Positions 16,331 through 24,692 of a stretch of 64,000 bases of DNA are shown piece by piece. A program made the translations under genes and the position numbers. Origin of the DNA: CAWJMD01 sp963700925 (GTDB taxonomy: Bacteria > Actinomycetota > Actinomycetes > Actinomycetales > CAWJMD01); the NCBI GenBank assembly GCA_963700925.1, contig OY969553.1:2418001-2482000 (forward strand). Direction: 5' to 3'. How positions within the stretch are numbered: the stretch's first letter is position 1; each line of letters opens with the position of its first letter. The notes under the pieces are model-generated. The model saw only the letters and a list, made by a program, of their open reading frames with translations, did not search any database and was not told the DNA's origin.

Positions 16331-16975
16331 CTAATGGGTCGGTCGTTCCGGGTGACTCTTCGTTGGTGCAGACGGGGAGCCGACGAGGGGTGCCAGCAGG
16401 TCCACCTGCTCCGGGTCCGACAGGGCCGACCCGACGGCCACGACCAGGGCCCCTGCGGACAGGTACTCCTGCGCGTTGTGCGCGTCGATGCCACCGGTCG
16501 CGACCAGGCACACGCCGGGGAAGGGGCCTCGCATCGCACGGAACCACGAAGGGCCTAGTGCCGTAGCGGGAAAGGCCTTGAGCCACACGAAGCCTGCCGC
16601 GAGCGCGCGCTGGATCTCGCTGGCTGTCGCGACGCCCGGCAGGTGCGGCATGCCGGCTTTCAGTGACGCCTCGGCTACGGCCTCGTCGAATCCCGGCGCA
16701 ACGGTGAAGGCCGCGCCGGCGTCCGCGACCGCTCGCACCTGCTCGGCGCTGGTGACGGTGCCGGCGCCTACCTGCTTGCCTCGCTCGCGTCCCGCCGCAA
16801 CGGTCGCCTGGAGAGACGGCAACGCACCCGGAACCTCCACTGGCACTTCGACATTCGCCAGGCCGAGGTCCCATGCGCGGTTCGCGAGCCGGAGGGTGTC
16901 CTCCGGTGGCATGCCCCGCAGGATCGCCATCACGGGCTGGCCCGAGAACGTCTCGGCAAAGAAGTGCTCGGTCAT
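16331..16975 (-). CDS. dgoA: 2-keto-3-deoxy-6-phosphogluconate/galactonate aldolase
   Basis: A 214-residue class I aldolase. VMAILRGM, VEVPVEVPGALPSL, GAGTVTSAEQV and the Schiff-base Lys in WLKAFPATALGPS are all visible, followed by VATGGIDAHNAQEYL. It cleaves KDPG or KDPGal to pyruvate and glyceraldehyde-3-phosphate. ATG 16975 overlaps the iclR stop as ATGA, which fixes the start. Placement between sugar-acid kinase and dehydratase genes favours the galactonate form, but the eda-type reaction is equally possible. Confidence 0.88.
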   Translation of the reverse strand: MTEHFFAETFSGQPVMAILRGMPPEDTLRLANRAWDLGLANVEVPVEVPGALPSLQATVAAGRERGKQVGAGTVTSAEQVRAVADAGAAFTVAPGFDEAVAEASLKAGMPHLPGVATASEIQRALAAGFVWLKAFPATALGPSWFRAMRGPFPGVCLVATGGIDAHNAQEYLSAGALVVAVGSALSDPEQVDLLAPLVGSPSAPTKSHPERPTH

Positions 16976-17718
16976 GGTCCCGCCCATCCGCCCTCGTGGG
17001 AGATGCTGTCGGCCGTCTTGAGCAGGTCGGGCACGAGGCGCTCCAGCTGGGTGACGGAGGCGAGCGCCTGGAGCGTCGTCACCGAGACACCGGCGCGCAC
17101 TCGCCCGTCTGCGCCGCGCACTGGTGCGGCGATGCACGCGATGTAGTCCTCGAACTCACCGTCGTCGGTTGCCCAGCCACGGCTGCGGATCAGGGCGAGC
17201 TCGTCCCTGAACCGCTCCGGGCTGGTGATCGTCGTCTTGGTGTACTTCTGGAACTCGAGCCCTTCGATGACCTCGCTCTGCAGGGGCTCCTCGACGAACG
17301 CGAGGATGGCCTTGCCGATCCCGCTGGCATGGGTGGCGACCTGCTTGCCGATGCGGGAGTACATCCGCACGCGATCCCGTCCCTCGACCTTGTCGATGTA
17401 CGTCACCTCGTGGTCGATCAGCTGGGCCAGGTGCACCGTGTGACCGCACAGCTCGCCGAGCCGGCGAAGGTGCGGCGCGGCAACGGTTCTCACGTCGAGG
17501 GAGGCAAGGGCCTGCTGGCCGATGCCGATCAGTCGGATACCAACCAGCCACCGCCCGTCGTCTCCGCGGCGCGCGAAGCCACCGGTCTCGAGCGTCTGCA
17601 GCAGTCGCAGGGCCGTGGACTTGTGCACCCCGAGCCGGTCCGCGACCTCGCCGAGCGACGCGGGGCTCTCCGACAGCAGCTCGACGATCTCGATCGCGCG
17701 CTTCACGGTCTGCGACAT
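16972..17718 (-). CDS. IclR-family transcriptional regulator of the sugar-acid island
   Basis: A 248-residue protein. The N-terminal winged HTH (residues 1-60, LGEVADRLGVHKSTALRLLQ) is followed by an IclR effector-binding domain (about 75-240) with THASGIGKAILAF and DDGEFEDYIACIAAPVRGADG. IclR proteins bind small acids and regulate adjacent catabolic genes. The gene sits in the middle of the operon it probably controls, 1 bp after the kinase gene. Candidate operators are the shared 17-bp motifs at 18780 and 20432. Confidence 0.9.
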   Translation of the reverse strand: MSQTVKRAIEIVELLSESPASLGEVADRLGVHKSTALRLLQTLETGGFARRGDDGRWLVGIRLIGIGQQALASLDVRTVAAPHLRRLGELCGHTVHLAQLIDHEVTYIDKVEGRDRVRMYSRIGKQVATHASGIGKAILAFVEEPLQSEVIEGLEFQKYTKTTITSPERFRDELALIRSRGWATDDGEFEDYIACIAAPVRGADGRVRAGVSVTTLQALASVTQLERLVPDLLKTADSISHEGGWAGP

Positions 17719-17719
17719 G

Positions 17720-18715
17720 TCACCCCGCCGTCCGGTGTCGCGCCGTCAGGTCCAGTCGCGACCACTCGTCTGTTGTCAGTGCCAGGTGCTCGGCGAACCA
17801 GGGTGCCTCGGGCAGGGGCGCGTGGTCACCGGTGACCCCCAGGGCCTGTGCCGCGACGAGGTGCCCCAGCCTGAGCCGCTGCTGGTCGTCGGCGCCCGAA
17901 AGGCTAGCGGACAGGTAGCCCGCCGCGAACGCGTCGCCGGCGCCGACGGGCTCCACGATGTCCACCGTCGGGGCCGGGACGAAGACCTCCCCTGAAGGGT
18001 CCGTGCGCAGCGAGAAGGCGCCCACCCCACCGTCTTTGACCACGACGACCCCGGGATTCGGGAGCAGCGCGCGCACGTCAGCCGGCGTGCGGCACGCCCA
18101 GAGGCGCTGCGCCTCGTCGAGCCCGACGAGGACCAGGTCGCTGCGGTCCGCGATCTCAGCCAGCACGGGCGCCGCCTTCTCGACCGACCACAGCCCGGGC
18201 CGGTAGTTCACGTCGAAGCTGACCAGGGGACGGCGAGATTCGTCGTTCGAGACAGCGTGGCGCAGCATCGCCAGGCAGCTCGCGGACAGAGCCGCGGTGA
18301 CTCCGGTCAGGTGCAGGACGCGAGCGGTGCGGACGGAGGGGCTCTCCAGCGATGCAGGGGCGAGCGCTGACGCCGCGGACCCGTCACGGTAGTAGTGCAC
18401 GCCGGTGTGGTTCTCGCCCGGGTCCTTGAAGTAGACGCCGGTGTGCGCGCTGGGGTCGATGGTCACCTCCGTCGTGTCCACGCCGGCCGCGGCGATGTCG
18501 CGCAGCACGATGCGCCCCAGCGGGTCGTCACCCAGGCGGCTGATCCAGCGCACGCGGTGGCCGAGCCCGGCCAGGTACATGGCGACGTTCGACTCGGCAC
18601 CGCCCACGCGGATCGTGAGCGCGTCCGCCTCCTCGAGGGGAACGGGTCGCATCGGTGTCACCATCACCATCGACTCGCCGACGGTGACGACGTCGGCGGG
18701 CTCGCCGGCTGTCAT
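17720..18715 (-). CDS. PfkB-family 2-keto-3-deoxygluconate/galactonate kinase
   Basis: A 331-residue protein. N-terminal TVGESMVMVTPMRPVPLEEA and the substrate-side VGGAESNVAMYLAGLGH motif precede the C-terminal PfkB signature VEPVGAGDAFAAGYLSA, with Asp of GAGD as catalytic base. It phosphorylates the 2-keto-3-deoxy sugar acid made by the dehydratase, which the aldolase then splits. It is the first gene of the minus-strand operon and faces the aminoacylase gene across about 90 bp. Confidence 0.88.
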   Translation of the reverse strand: MTAGEPADVVTVGESMVMVTPMRPVPLEEADALTIRVGGAESNVAMYLAGLGHRVRWISRLGDDPLGRIVLRDIAAAGVDTTEVTIDPSAHTGVYFKDPGENHTGVHYYRDGSAASALAPASLESPSVRTARVLHLTGVTAALSASCLAMLRHAVSNDESRRPLVSFDVNYRPGLWSVEKAAPVLAEIADRSDLVLVGLDEAQRLWACRTPADVRALLPNPGVVVVKDGGVGAFSLRTDPSGEVFVPAPTVDIVEPVGAGDAFAAGYLSASLSGADDQQRLRLGHLVAAQALGVTGDHAPLPEAPWFAEHLALTTDEWSRLDLTARHRTAG

Positions 18716-18805
18716 GCGGGCCTCCTCCCCTCTGATGTTGGCGCGAGGCTAGCCTAGGCGGCAGATAGTGCACCAAGCGTTGCACATCCCGCAATGGAGG
18801 TGGAG
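18716..18805. promoter_or_regulatory. Divergent control region of the sugar-acid island
   Basis: It contains the palindrome AGGCTAGCCT (18746-18755) overlapping GCCTAGGC (18752-18759), then GTGCA-N8-TGCAC (18768-18785), and TTGC-N7-GCAA within TTGCACATCCCGCAATG (18780-18796). The last is 13/17 identical to 20432-20448 in front of the ABC transporter. These are candidate IclR operators; the binding itself is inferred. SD GGAGGTGGAG lies directly before ATG 18806. Confidence 0.55.
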
Positions 18806-20404
18806 ATGGCATCCCTGACCCTGCGGGGCGGTCTCGTGGTCGACGGCACCGGGGCGCCGGCCAGGCCGGCCGACGTCGTGGTCTCCGGCACCCGGATCGA
18901 GGCGGTCCGGCCGAGCGGGGCACGCGTCGACGGCCCGGTGCTCGACGTGGGCGGCCTCGTCGTGAGCCCTGGGTTCATCGACATGCACGCCCACTCCGAC
19001 CTGGCCGTCCTGCACGATCGCGAGCACCTCGCCAAGTCGCTCCAGGGCGTGACGACCGAGGTGTGCGGCCAGGACGGCCTGAGCTACGCGCCTGCCTCCC
19101 CGGCCGTGATGGACCGCATGCGCCAACAGCTCGCCGGGTGGCACGGCGACCCCGAGCTGGACTACGACTGGGACGGCGTCGGCGGCTACCTCGACCGGGT
19201 CGACGCCGGGGCCGCCGTGAACGTCGCGTACCTCGTGCCGCACGGAACTGTCCGGCTGGAGGTCGTCGGCGAGGAGGACCGCGCCGCCACCTCCGACGAG
19301 CTGGCGCGGATGCGGGCGATCGTCGATGACGGCCTGCGGCAGGGGGCAGTGGGTCTCTCGTCCGGGCTGACCTACACGCCAGGGATGTACGCCGACGACG
19401 ACGAGATCGTCGAGCTGTGCGAGCCGGTGCGACGGTTGGGCGGCTACTACTGCCCTCACCACCGCAACTACGGCTCGCGCGTGGTCGAGTCCTACGTCGA
19501 GTGCCTGGACGTAGCCCGCCGTGCCCGGGTGGCGCTGCACCTGGCGCACTGCCACATCAACTTTCCGCAGAACAGCGGTCGTGCCATTGAGGTTCTGGAC
19601 GCTGTCGACCGAGCCATCGCCGGCGGAACCGACGTGTCCCTGGACAGCTACCCCTACCTCGCCGCGGCCACCTACCTGCATGCCGTGCTGCCCTCGTGGG
19701 CTCAGGTCGGTGGCCCCGACGCCGTGCTCGCCAGGCTCGGCGACGCAGCCGCGAGATCCCGCATCCTCCACGAGATCGAGGTGCTCGGGTCGGACGGCCA
19801 CCACGGCGTGCCGGTCGACTGGGCGACCATCGTCGTCGCCGGCGCGAAGGCGCCGGAGCTGGCGCCGGCCATCGGCCGCAGCGTTGCCGAGGAGGCCACC
19901 AGTCGCGGCATGCCGGCGGGCGAGGTCTACCTGGACCTGCTGGCCGCGGACCGGCTGCGGTCGAGCTGCCTCGTGGTCGTGGGCAACGAGGAGAACGTCC
20001 AGACGGTGATGCGTCACCGGGCCCACACCGTCGGCAGCGACGGCATCCTCGTCGGCGACCAACCACATCCCCGCGGGTGGGGGACGTTTCCGCACTACCT
20101 CGGCCACTACGTCCGGGAGCTCGGTGTTCTCGGCCTCGAGGAGTGCATCGCCCACATGACGGGCAACGCCGCACGCCGGCTCGGTCTCACCGACCGCGGC
20201 CGGGTCGAGCCGGGCGCGGCGGCCGACCTGGTCGTGTTCGACCCGCAGACGATCGGCTCGCCCGCGACCTATTCCGAGCCCCGGCTCCGCCCGGACGGCG
20301 TCGTCCACGTGCTGGTGAACGGCGAGGCGACGGTGCGCGACGGAGCCCGGACGACAGCGACGCCAGGCCGGTCGATCCGCCGGGGCGCGCCGGTAGGGCA
20401 TTGA
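18806..20404 (+). CDS. D-aminoacylase / N-acyl-D-amino-acid deacylase family amidohydrolase
   Basis: A 532-residue protein from ATG 18806. The ATG at 18794 lies inside the SD and is less likely. The amidohydrolase TIM barrel has the metal-binding HAHSD (VSPGFIDMHAHSDLAVL, about 55-70), VTTEVCGQDGLSYAP, HHRNYGSRV, HLAHCHIN, and near the C-terminus GVVHVLVNGEATVRDG from the small beta-sandwich. Family members deacylate N-acyl-D-amino acids with Zn. In a sugar-acid island the true substrate could be another N-acyl or lactam compound, so the name is family-level only. Confidence 0.82.
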   Translation: MASLTLRGGLVVDGTGAPARPADVVVSGTRIEAVRPSGARVDGPVLDVGGLVVSPGFIDMHAHSDLAVLHDREHLAKSLQGVTTEVCGQDGLSYAPASPAVMDRMRQQLAGWHGDPELDYDWDGVGGYLDRVDAGAAVNVAYLVPHGTVRLEVVGEEDRAATSDELARMRAIVDDGLRQGAVGLSSGLTYTPGMYADDDEIVELCEPVRRLGGYYCPHHRNYGSRVVESYVECLDVARRARVALHLAHCHINFPQNSGRAIEVLDAVDRAIAGGTDVSLDSYPYLAAATYLHAVLPSWAQVGGPDAVLARLGDAAARSRILHEIEVLGSDGHHGVPVDWATIVVAGAKAPELAPAIGRSVAEEATSRGMPAGEVYLDLLAADRLRSSCLVVVGNEENVQTVMRHRAHTVGSDGILVGDQPHPRGWGTFPHYLGHYVRELGVLGLEECIAHMTGNAARRLGLTDRGRVEPGAAADLVVFDPQTIGSPATYSEPRLRPDGVVHVLVNGEATVRDGARTTATPGRSIRRGAPVGH

Positions 20405-20431
20405 CATGTTGTGTCCGGTGAGACCACGATG

Positions 20432-20448
20432 TCGCGATTCCCGCAATG
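20432..20448 (+). promoter_or_regulatory. Candidate operator upstream of the sugar ABC transporter
   Basis: TCGCGATTCCCGCAATG matches TTGCACATCCCGCAATG at 18780-18796 at 13 of 17 positions, with the right half CCCGCAATG identical. A perfect -35-like TTGACA lies at 20401-20406, overlapping the previous stop codon; its -10 is not clear. Confidence 0.45.
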
Positions 20449-20479
20449 ATCCTTCCAACATATGCAATGGAGGACGCCG

Positions 20480-21751
20480 ATGATCCGATCGAGGCGACTG
20501 GCCCCGGTTGCCGTGATCGCTGCGCTGGCCCTGGCTGCGTGCGGTGGCGGGGGTGGCGGCGGCGAGGGTGCGCCGGCGGAGGACGGCGGGACTCTGACCT
20601 TCGCCAACTGGCAGTGGCTGGAGCCGAACCGGGGCGACAAGATCTGGGACGCGGTGACCGGCTACGAGGACGTGAACACCAAGGCGACGCTCGAGAAGCA
20701 GGAGATCGCCCGCAAGGACTTCGAGAGCACGATGAAGACGCAGATGGGCGCCGGCGACGGGCCCGACATCCTCGTCATCCCCGACAGCTTCTTCCCCGAG
20801 CTGGCGGAGGCGGGTCTGCTCGAGCCTCTGGACGGCGTCCTCGAGGACGAGCAGGCGGCGGCGCTGAACTCCACGAACGAGGCAGGCAAGTGGGACGACC
20901 AGCAGCTGGCCTACTCGTGGGAGGTCGTGCAGTACGCCTTCTTCTGGAACCAGGCGCTACTCGACCAGGCCGGGGTCCAGGCGCCGACCACACCGGAGGA
21001 GCTGGCCACGGCGGCCAAGACGATCACCGAGCAGACGGGCGTCCCGGGTTTCGCCGTCCGACATCAGATGGGTGAGGAGACGGTCTGGTGGACGGACTTC
21101 GCGAACTGGCCGTACGGGTTCGACGGCGGGTGGTCCGACGGCGAGAAGCTGACCATCGACAGCCCGGAGAACGTCGAGGCGGTCGCGGCCTACAAGGAGG
21201 TCTACGACTCCGGTGGCTTCGCGATCGGCGACGACGCCTCGACTTTCCGGTCGAAGTTCGCCGAGGGACAGATCGCCATGATGATCGACAACAGCTCAGC
21301 GCTCGCGACGATGGTCACCGACAACGAGAAGGTGCCGAGCACCGGTGTCGGGGCGTCGGCCCTGCCGTTCCCGGGAGACGGGTCGTCGCAGGTCGGTGTC
21401 TACATCGGCATCAACAAGAACAGTGAGAACAAGGAGCTGGCCAAGGACTGGCTGAACTGGTTCTTCACCGAGGACGCCCAGACGGCCGCTGCCGACGCAC
21501 TGGGCGCCAGCGCGATCGGCACCGATGTCGAGCCGCCCGCAGCGTTCGTCGAGGCCAACCCCTGGGTCCCCGCGTTCAAGGAACAAGGAGGCGCCAGCCA
21601 GTCGGCGCTGATCGAGGGCTTCGAGACCCAGACGCCACAGATCCGGACGATCATCCTGACGCAGCTGGCCTCGGTGCTCACCGAGGACCTCGACCCGGCG
21701 GAGGCTCTGAAGAACGCGCAGGAGGAGGCCGAGAAGCTGGCCGATGACTGA
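20480..21751 (+). CDS. Sugar ABC transporter substrate-binding lipoprotein
   Basis: A 423-residue protein from ATG 20480, preceded by SD TGGAGG at 7-nt spacing. The lipoprotein signal peptide ends in ALALAAC (Cys about 22) and is followed by a Gly-rich linker. The mature part is a family-1-type (MalE/UgpB-like) extracellular solute-binding protein: GTLTFANWQW, GPDILVIPDSF, AFFWNQALLDQAGVQAPTTP, KFAEGQIAMMIDNSSA, NKNSENKELAKDWLNWF. It delivers a sugar to the two permeases that follow with overlapping genes. The ligand is probably a galactose-type sugar or sugar acid by context (inference). Confidence 0.92.
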   Translation: MIRSRRLAPVAVIAALALAACGGGGGGGEGAPAEDGGTLTFANWQWLEPNRGDKIWDAVTGYEDVNTKATLEKQEIARKDFESTMKTQMGAGDGPDILVIPDSFFPELAEAGLLEPLDGVLEDEQAAALNSTNEAGKWDDQQLAYSWEVVQYAFFWNQALLDQAGVQAPTTPEELATAAKTITEQTGVPGFAVRHQMGEETVWWTDFANWPYGFDGGWSDGEKLTIDSPENVEAVAAYKEVYDSGGFAIGDDASTFRSKFAEGQIAMMIDNSSALATMVTDNEKVPSTGVGASALPFPGDGSSQVGVYIGINKNSENKELAKDWLNWFFTEDAQTAAADALGASAIGTDVEPPAAFVEANPWVPAFKEQGGASQSALIEGFETQTPQIRTIILTQLASVLTEDLDPAEALKNAQEEAEKLADD

Positions 21752-22667
21752 CGCGCTGGCGTCGTCCGTCGCGCTCCCCACCAGAACGCGTCGCAAGCGT
21801 GACGTCGCGCCCTACCTGTTCGCCGCCGGGGCAGCTGTGTACCTCCTGCTGTTCATGGCGCTGCCGCTGGGGCGCGGCGTCTGGCTGAGCACCACCGACA
21901 CGAAGCTGCTCAACCCGACCGGTGGCACCTTCGTCGGGGTGCGCAACTACGAGCGCCTGCTGGTCGACGACCGCTTCTACGACTCCCTGCTGACGACCCT
22001 CCTGTACAGCGGGGCGACGGTGGTCGCCTCGTTGCTGGTGGGCACCGTGGCCGCGGTCGCGATCAACGAGCGGTTTCGCGGACGGACCATCGCCCGCGCT
22101 GTTCTCACCCTGCCGTGGGCGGTGCCCGCGGTCGCGGTGGCCCTGGTGTTCGCCTGGATCTACAACGTCGACAGCGGGGTCGCCAACCGCGGGATTCGGG
22201 GCCTGGGACTGGGGGAGCGCGGGTGGCTCACGGACCCGAGCTGGGGACTCTTCTCGGTCACGTTCGCGTCCGTCTGGAAGGTGTTTCCCTTCGTGATGCT
22301 CGTGGTGCTGGCCGCCCTGCAGAGCGTGCCGCACGAGCTGCGTGAGGCAGCGCGGGTGGACGGGGCCGACAGTCTGAGCGCCTTCCGCGCCATCGTCCTG
22401 CCGCACCTCCTGCCGACGCTCCGCATCGTCGCGCTGCTGATGACGATCTGGTCGTTCCGCCGGTTCGAGATCATCTACCTCCTCACCGGGGGTGGGCCCG
22501 TCGACGTGACGAACACGATCGTCATCAACGTCTACCGGGAGGCGTTCCAGAACTCGAACCTCGGCAGGGCGGCGGCACTCGGCGTGCTGGGCCTCGTCCT
22601 CTCGCTGATGGTCACCACGGTCTACTTCGTGCTGGAACGACGCACCGAGAAGAGGGAGGGCACATGA
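21744..22667 (+). CDS. ABC sugar transporter permease (MalF-like)
   Basis: A 307-residue protein with six predicted membrane spans (first about 27-48, VAPYLFAAGAAVYLLLFMAL). The EAA loop that contacts the ATPase is ELREAARVDGADSLSAFRAI (about 205-225). Its start overlaps the binding-protein gene by 8 bp and its end overlaps the next permease by 4 bp (ATGA), so the four transporter genes are one coupled operon. Confidence 0.92.
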   Translation: MTDALASSVALPTRTRRKRDVAPYLFAAGAAVYLLLFMALPLGRGVWLSTTDTKLLNPTGGTFVGVRNYERLLVDDRFYDSLLTTLLYSGATVVASLLVGTVAAVAINERFRGRTIARAVLTLPWAVPAVAVALVFAWIYNVDSGVANRGIRGLGLGERGWLTDPSWGLFSVTFASVWKVFPFVMLVVLAALQSVPHELREAARVDGADSLSAFRAIVLPHLLPTLRIVALLMTIWSFRRFEIIYLLTGGGPVDVTNTIVINVYREAFQNSNLGRAAALGVLGLVLSLMVTTVYFVLERRTEKREGT

Positions 22668-23497
22668 GACGCCCTCGTGCCTCAGATGTGGTCAGGACGG
22701 TCGTCGTCCTGGTGCTCGTGGTGTTCGCAGGGTTCCCGATCTACTGGATGTACGCCACGGCGACCAGCAGCAACAGCGAGCTCTTCGGTGCGGGACAGGC
22801 GCTGTGGCCCCACGTGGAGCGCACGCTCGACATCTTCGGCGTGTTCGGCGACGACGTCCCACTGCTCAGGTGGCTGGGCAACAGCGCGTTCGTGGCCTTC
22901 GGCACGACGTTCTTGAGCCTGGTGCTCGCCGTGCTCGCGGCATACGCCCTCTCCCGGTACAGGTTCCACGGCCGCGGGATCCTCGGCTTCGGGCTGTTCG
23001 CTACGCAGATGCTGCCCGAGGCGCTGCTCGTCGTCCCGCTGTACGCGCTGTTCGTGGCGCTGGGGCTGATCAACAACCTGTGGGGACTGGTGCTGGCCAA
23101 CACGGCGTTCGCCATGCCCGTTGCTGTCTGGATCATCAAGAGCGCGATGGACGGCGTCCCCTACGAGATCGAGGAGTCGGCGCGGGTGGACGGGTGTCCT
23201 CGGTTCGGGATCCTCGCGCAGATCGTCTTCCCGCTCGTCGTGCCATCGGTGGCGGCCGCCTCGGTGATCACGTTCTTCGACGGGTGGAACGAGTTCCTGT
23301 TCGCCACGACATTCATTCAGGACCAACCGCTTTGGCCCGCGTCGAAGGGCCTGTCGTCGTTCGTCGGCGAGTTCGTGACGCCACTCTCCACGGTGTTCTC
23401 CGCCGCCCTGCTGTTCACGCTCCCCGCCATCGGCTTCTTCCTGCTCGTGCAACGCCGCATCGTCAGTGGGCTGACGGCCGGCTCGGTGAAGGGTTAG
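22664..23497 (+). CDS. ABC sugar transporter permease (MalG-like)
   Basis: A 277-residue protein with six membrane spans (first DVVRTVVVLVLVVFAGFPIY). The EAA loop is EIEESARVDGCPRFGILAQI (about 168-187). It pairs with the upstream MalF-like subunit to form the channel. The ATPase gene starts 4 bp after its stop. Confidence 0.92.
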   Translation: MRRPRASDVVRTVVVLVLVVFAGFPIYWMYATATSSNSELFGAGQALWPHVERTLDIFGVFGDDVPLLRWLGNSAFVAFGTTFLSLVLAVLAAYALSRYRFHGRGILGFGLFATQMLPEALLVVPLYALFVALGLINNLWGLVLANTAFAMPVAVWIIKSAMDGVPYEIEESARVDGCPRFGILAQIVFPLVVPSVAAASVITFFDGWNEFLFATTFIQDQPLWPASKGLSSFVGEFVTPLSTVFSAALLFTLPAIGFFLLVQRRIVSGLTAGSVKG

Positions 23498-23501
23498 TCA
23501 C

Positions 23502-24692
23502 ATGCCGACCATCAGCTTCGACAAGCTCAGCAAGAGCTTCGGGAGCACCACAGTGATCACGGAGTTCGAGGCGGAGGTGCCCGACAACGAGTTCCTGGTC
23601 CTGCTCGGGCCGTCCGGGTGCGGCAAGTCGACGATGCTGCGGATGATCGCCGGCCTGATCGACATCACGAGCGGAGAGCTCCGGTTCGACGGGCGCCGCG
23701 TCAACGAGCTGGAGCCGAAGGAACGCAACATCGCCTTCGTCTTCCAGTCGTACGCGCTGTACCCGCACATGACCGTCCGGGCGAACATCGCTTTTCCCTT
23801 GCTGATGAACCGGTTTCGGTGGTGGCACCACATCCCGATCGTCAGCGCGGTCTCGCGGCGGCGGTTCATGTGGGACGCCGAGATCGCAGCCAAGGTCGAC
23901 CACATCGCCGAGATGATGGAGCTCACGGACTACCTCGACCGGCGGCCACGAACGCTGTCAGGCGGGCAGCGCCAGCGCGTGGCCGTGGCCCGGTCGCTGG
24001 TACGCGACCCCACGATCTACCTGCTGGACGAGCCGCTCTCGAACCTCGACGCGAAGCTGCGGACGCAGATGCGGGCAGAGATCTCCGCCCTGTACCAGCG
24101 GGTGCGCAAGAGCTTCGTCTACGTGACGCACGACCAGGTCGAGGCCATGACGATGGGGACGCGCATCATCGTGCTCGACCAGGGCGTCGTGCAGCAGTAC
24201 GGGACGCCCGCGGAGATCTACGACCGGCCGGCCAACACCTTCGTCGCACGCTTCATCGGGTCGCCGGCGATGAACCTGATGGGGGTCGACGTCACGTCCG
24301 AGGGGATCGACATTCCTGGCGCGGCGGTGCTGGCGTTCGGTCCAGGTCAGGGACGTCCTGCGCCGGGACGCGTTCTCCTGGGCGTCCGCGCCGAGAAGAT
24401 CAGCATCGAGAAGGCCACTGCCAAGGAAGGCATCGCGGCACACGTGACCGTGGTCGAGCACCTGGGCGCGGAGACGGTGCTCGGCTTCAAGTTCGGCCCG
24501 GCAACCGACAACGCGGAGCTGGGGGAGGCGGCGTCGCGCGACCTGCACTACGCGCGCCTCCCGGGCACCGTCGACATCGCACCGGGGGCCGACTGCAGGG
24601 TCGTGTTCGACATGGCTTCCGTCTCGTGGTTCGACGTCGACTCGGGCGCTCGCCTCGAGGTGGCTGCAGACGTGGTACGAACGGGGCCGTGA
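23502..24692 (+). CDS. ABC sugar transporter ATP-binding protein (UgpC/MsmK-like) with an insertion
   Basis: A 396-residue protein. Walker A GPSGCGKST (about 37-45), Q-loop FQSYALYPHMTV, signature LSGGQRQR (about 150), Walker B IYLLDEP, D-loop SNLDAKLR and H-switch VTHDQVEAM are all intact. The C-terminal TOBE/MalK regulatory domain (about 245-390) is present. Between Q-loop and signature there is an extra stretch of about 20 residues rich in Trp, Arg and Phe (NRFRWWHHIPIVSAVSRRRF) that ordinary UgpC-type ATPases lack. It energises uptake by the preceding permeases and shares a GTGA overlap with the epimerase gene. Confidence 0.93.
   Translation: MPTISFDKLSKSFGSTTVITEFEAEVPDNEFLVLLGPSGCGKSTMLRMIAGLIDITSGELRFDGRRVNELEPKERNIAFVFQSYALYPHMTVRANIAFPLLMNRFRWWHHIPIVSAVSRRRFMWDAEIAAKVDHIAEMMELTDYLDRRPRTLSGGQRQRVAVARSLVRDPTIYLLDEPLSNLDAKLRTQMRAEISALYQRVRKSFVYVTHDQVEAMTMGTRIIVLDQGVVQQYGTPAEIYDRPANTFVARFIGSPAMNLMGVDVTSEGIDIPGAAVLAFGPGQGRPAPGRVLLGVRAEKISIEKATAKEGIAAHVTVVEHLGAETVLGFKFGPATDNAELGEAASRDLHYARLPGTVDIAPGADCRVVFDMASVSWFDVDSGARLEVAADVVRTGP

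Noticed and set aside
18794..18796. ATG 18794 as start of the aminoacylase
   Set aside because: It lies inside the ribosome-binding sequence GGAGGTGGAG that correctly serves ATG 18806.
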